This document shows, piece by piece, positions 5,188 to 5,333 of a stretch of DNA of 5,333 nt. The stretch comes from Deltaproteobacteria bacterium. Its GTDB lineage: Bacteria; Myxococcota_A; UBA796. A program made the position numbers and the translations under genes. The stretch is taken from contig PALY01000043.1 of NCBI GenBank assembly GCA_002707085.1, forward strand, positions 1 through 5,333, given 5' to 3'. The stretch's first letter is position 1. Each line of letters starts with the position of its first letter. Below the pieces are notes generated by a model, which worked only from the letters and a program-made list of their open reading frames with translations, was not told the DNA's origin and did not search any database.

Positions 5188-5333
5188 TTGGAGGTGGTGG
5201 AGTGGGTCTGTTTGTTGCTCGCCATTATTGCCGCTTGGATGAGTGTACGGCCAGCGCCTCCGCTTGACTGGGAGCGATTGTGGAAGGTGTCTTTGGCAAC
5301 GGTGATTCGTGGTCAGGTAGAGGCCGCAAAGGG
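5185..5333 (+). CDS. Membrane-anchored protein of unknown function, N-terminal part (3' truncated by window)
   Basis: Forty-nine full codons plus two bases are visible. The start is secured by the strong ribosome site at 5173-5179 and the one-base overlap with the ligase-like gene. A hydrophobic stretch at about residues 4-19 (VVEWVCLLLAIIAAWM) looks like a single membrane anchor or signal, followed by a short Pro-containing turn (RPAPPLDW) and then what seems to be the beginning of a helical soluble region. Tight coupling suggests it works with the ligase-like protein, perhaps as a partner in glycan assembly or export. No family can be named from this fragment. Confidence 0.8.
   Translation, partial: MLEVVEWVCLLLAIIAAWMSVRPAPPLDWERLWKVSLATVIRGQVEAAK

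Noticed and set aside
1..5333. CRISPR array, insertion sequence, phage or defence system
   Set aside because: No regularly spaced direct repeats, terminal inverted repeats, transposase, nuclease or phage-type proteins were visible in any frame.

Overview
The window looks like chromosomal DNA of a Gram-negative bacterium with intermediate GC, roughly 50-55% by eye. The main clues are a cell-wall M23 endopeptidase with a periplasmic-type layout, an O-antigen ligase/polymerase-like membrane protein, a TldD/PmbA-family C-terminus and a tRNA gene that encodes its own CCA end. The exact lineage cannot be fixed from this sequence. A deltaproteobacterial-grade lineage such as Myxococcota or Bdellovibrionota is a guess only.

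Layout: bases 1-296 hold the 3' end of a plus-strand gene of the TldD/PmbA (modulator of DNA gyrase) family. It converges on a minus-strand tRNA-Asn(GTT) at 423-498, whose transcript ends at a strong intrinsic terminator (321-358). Just upstream of the tRNA is a bulged hairpin (513-547), then a very AT-rich block (about 579-660) with a short palindrome. Next comes a plus-strand M23 peptidase gene (782-1828) with a MepM/Csd3-like N-terminal region; it has no visible Shine-Dalgarno sequence and a pyrimidine-rich leader. Its stop codon overlaps the stop codon of the next gene at a CTAG. That gene runs on the minus strand (1825-3495) and encodes a ten-or-so-helix membrane protein of the GT-C/GT39-like glycosyltransferase type.

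A 226-base divergent region follows. It contains a small gene not previously obvious (3558-3710, GTG start, strong Shine-Dalgarno). This encodes a 50-residue basic protein with Trp at exact seven-residue spacing and a Pro/Arg-rich tail. It heads a plus-strand cluster with an O-antigen ligase-family protein (3722-5185) and a translationally coupled membrane-anchored protein (5185 onward, cut by the window end).

Taken together, the right half (1825-5333) looks like part of a locus for surface glycan assembly: a GT-C sugar transferase facing a Wzy/WaaL-like polymerase or ligase across a shared promoter region, with a peptidoglycan endopeptidase beside it. No mobile element, CRISPR array or phage gene was seen. 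The most novel item is the small Trp-heptad protein ahead of the ligase.
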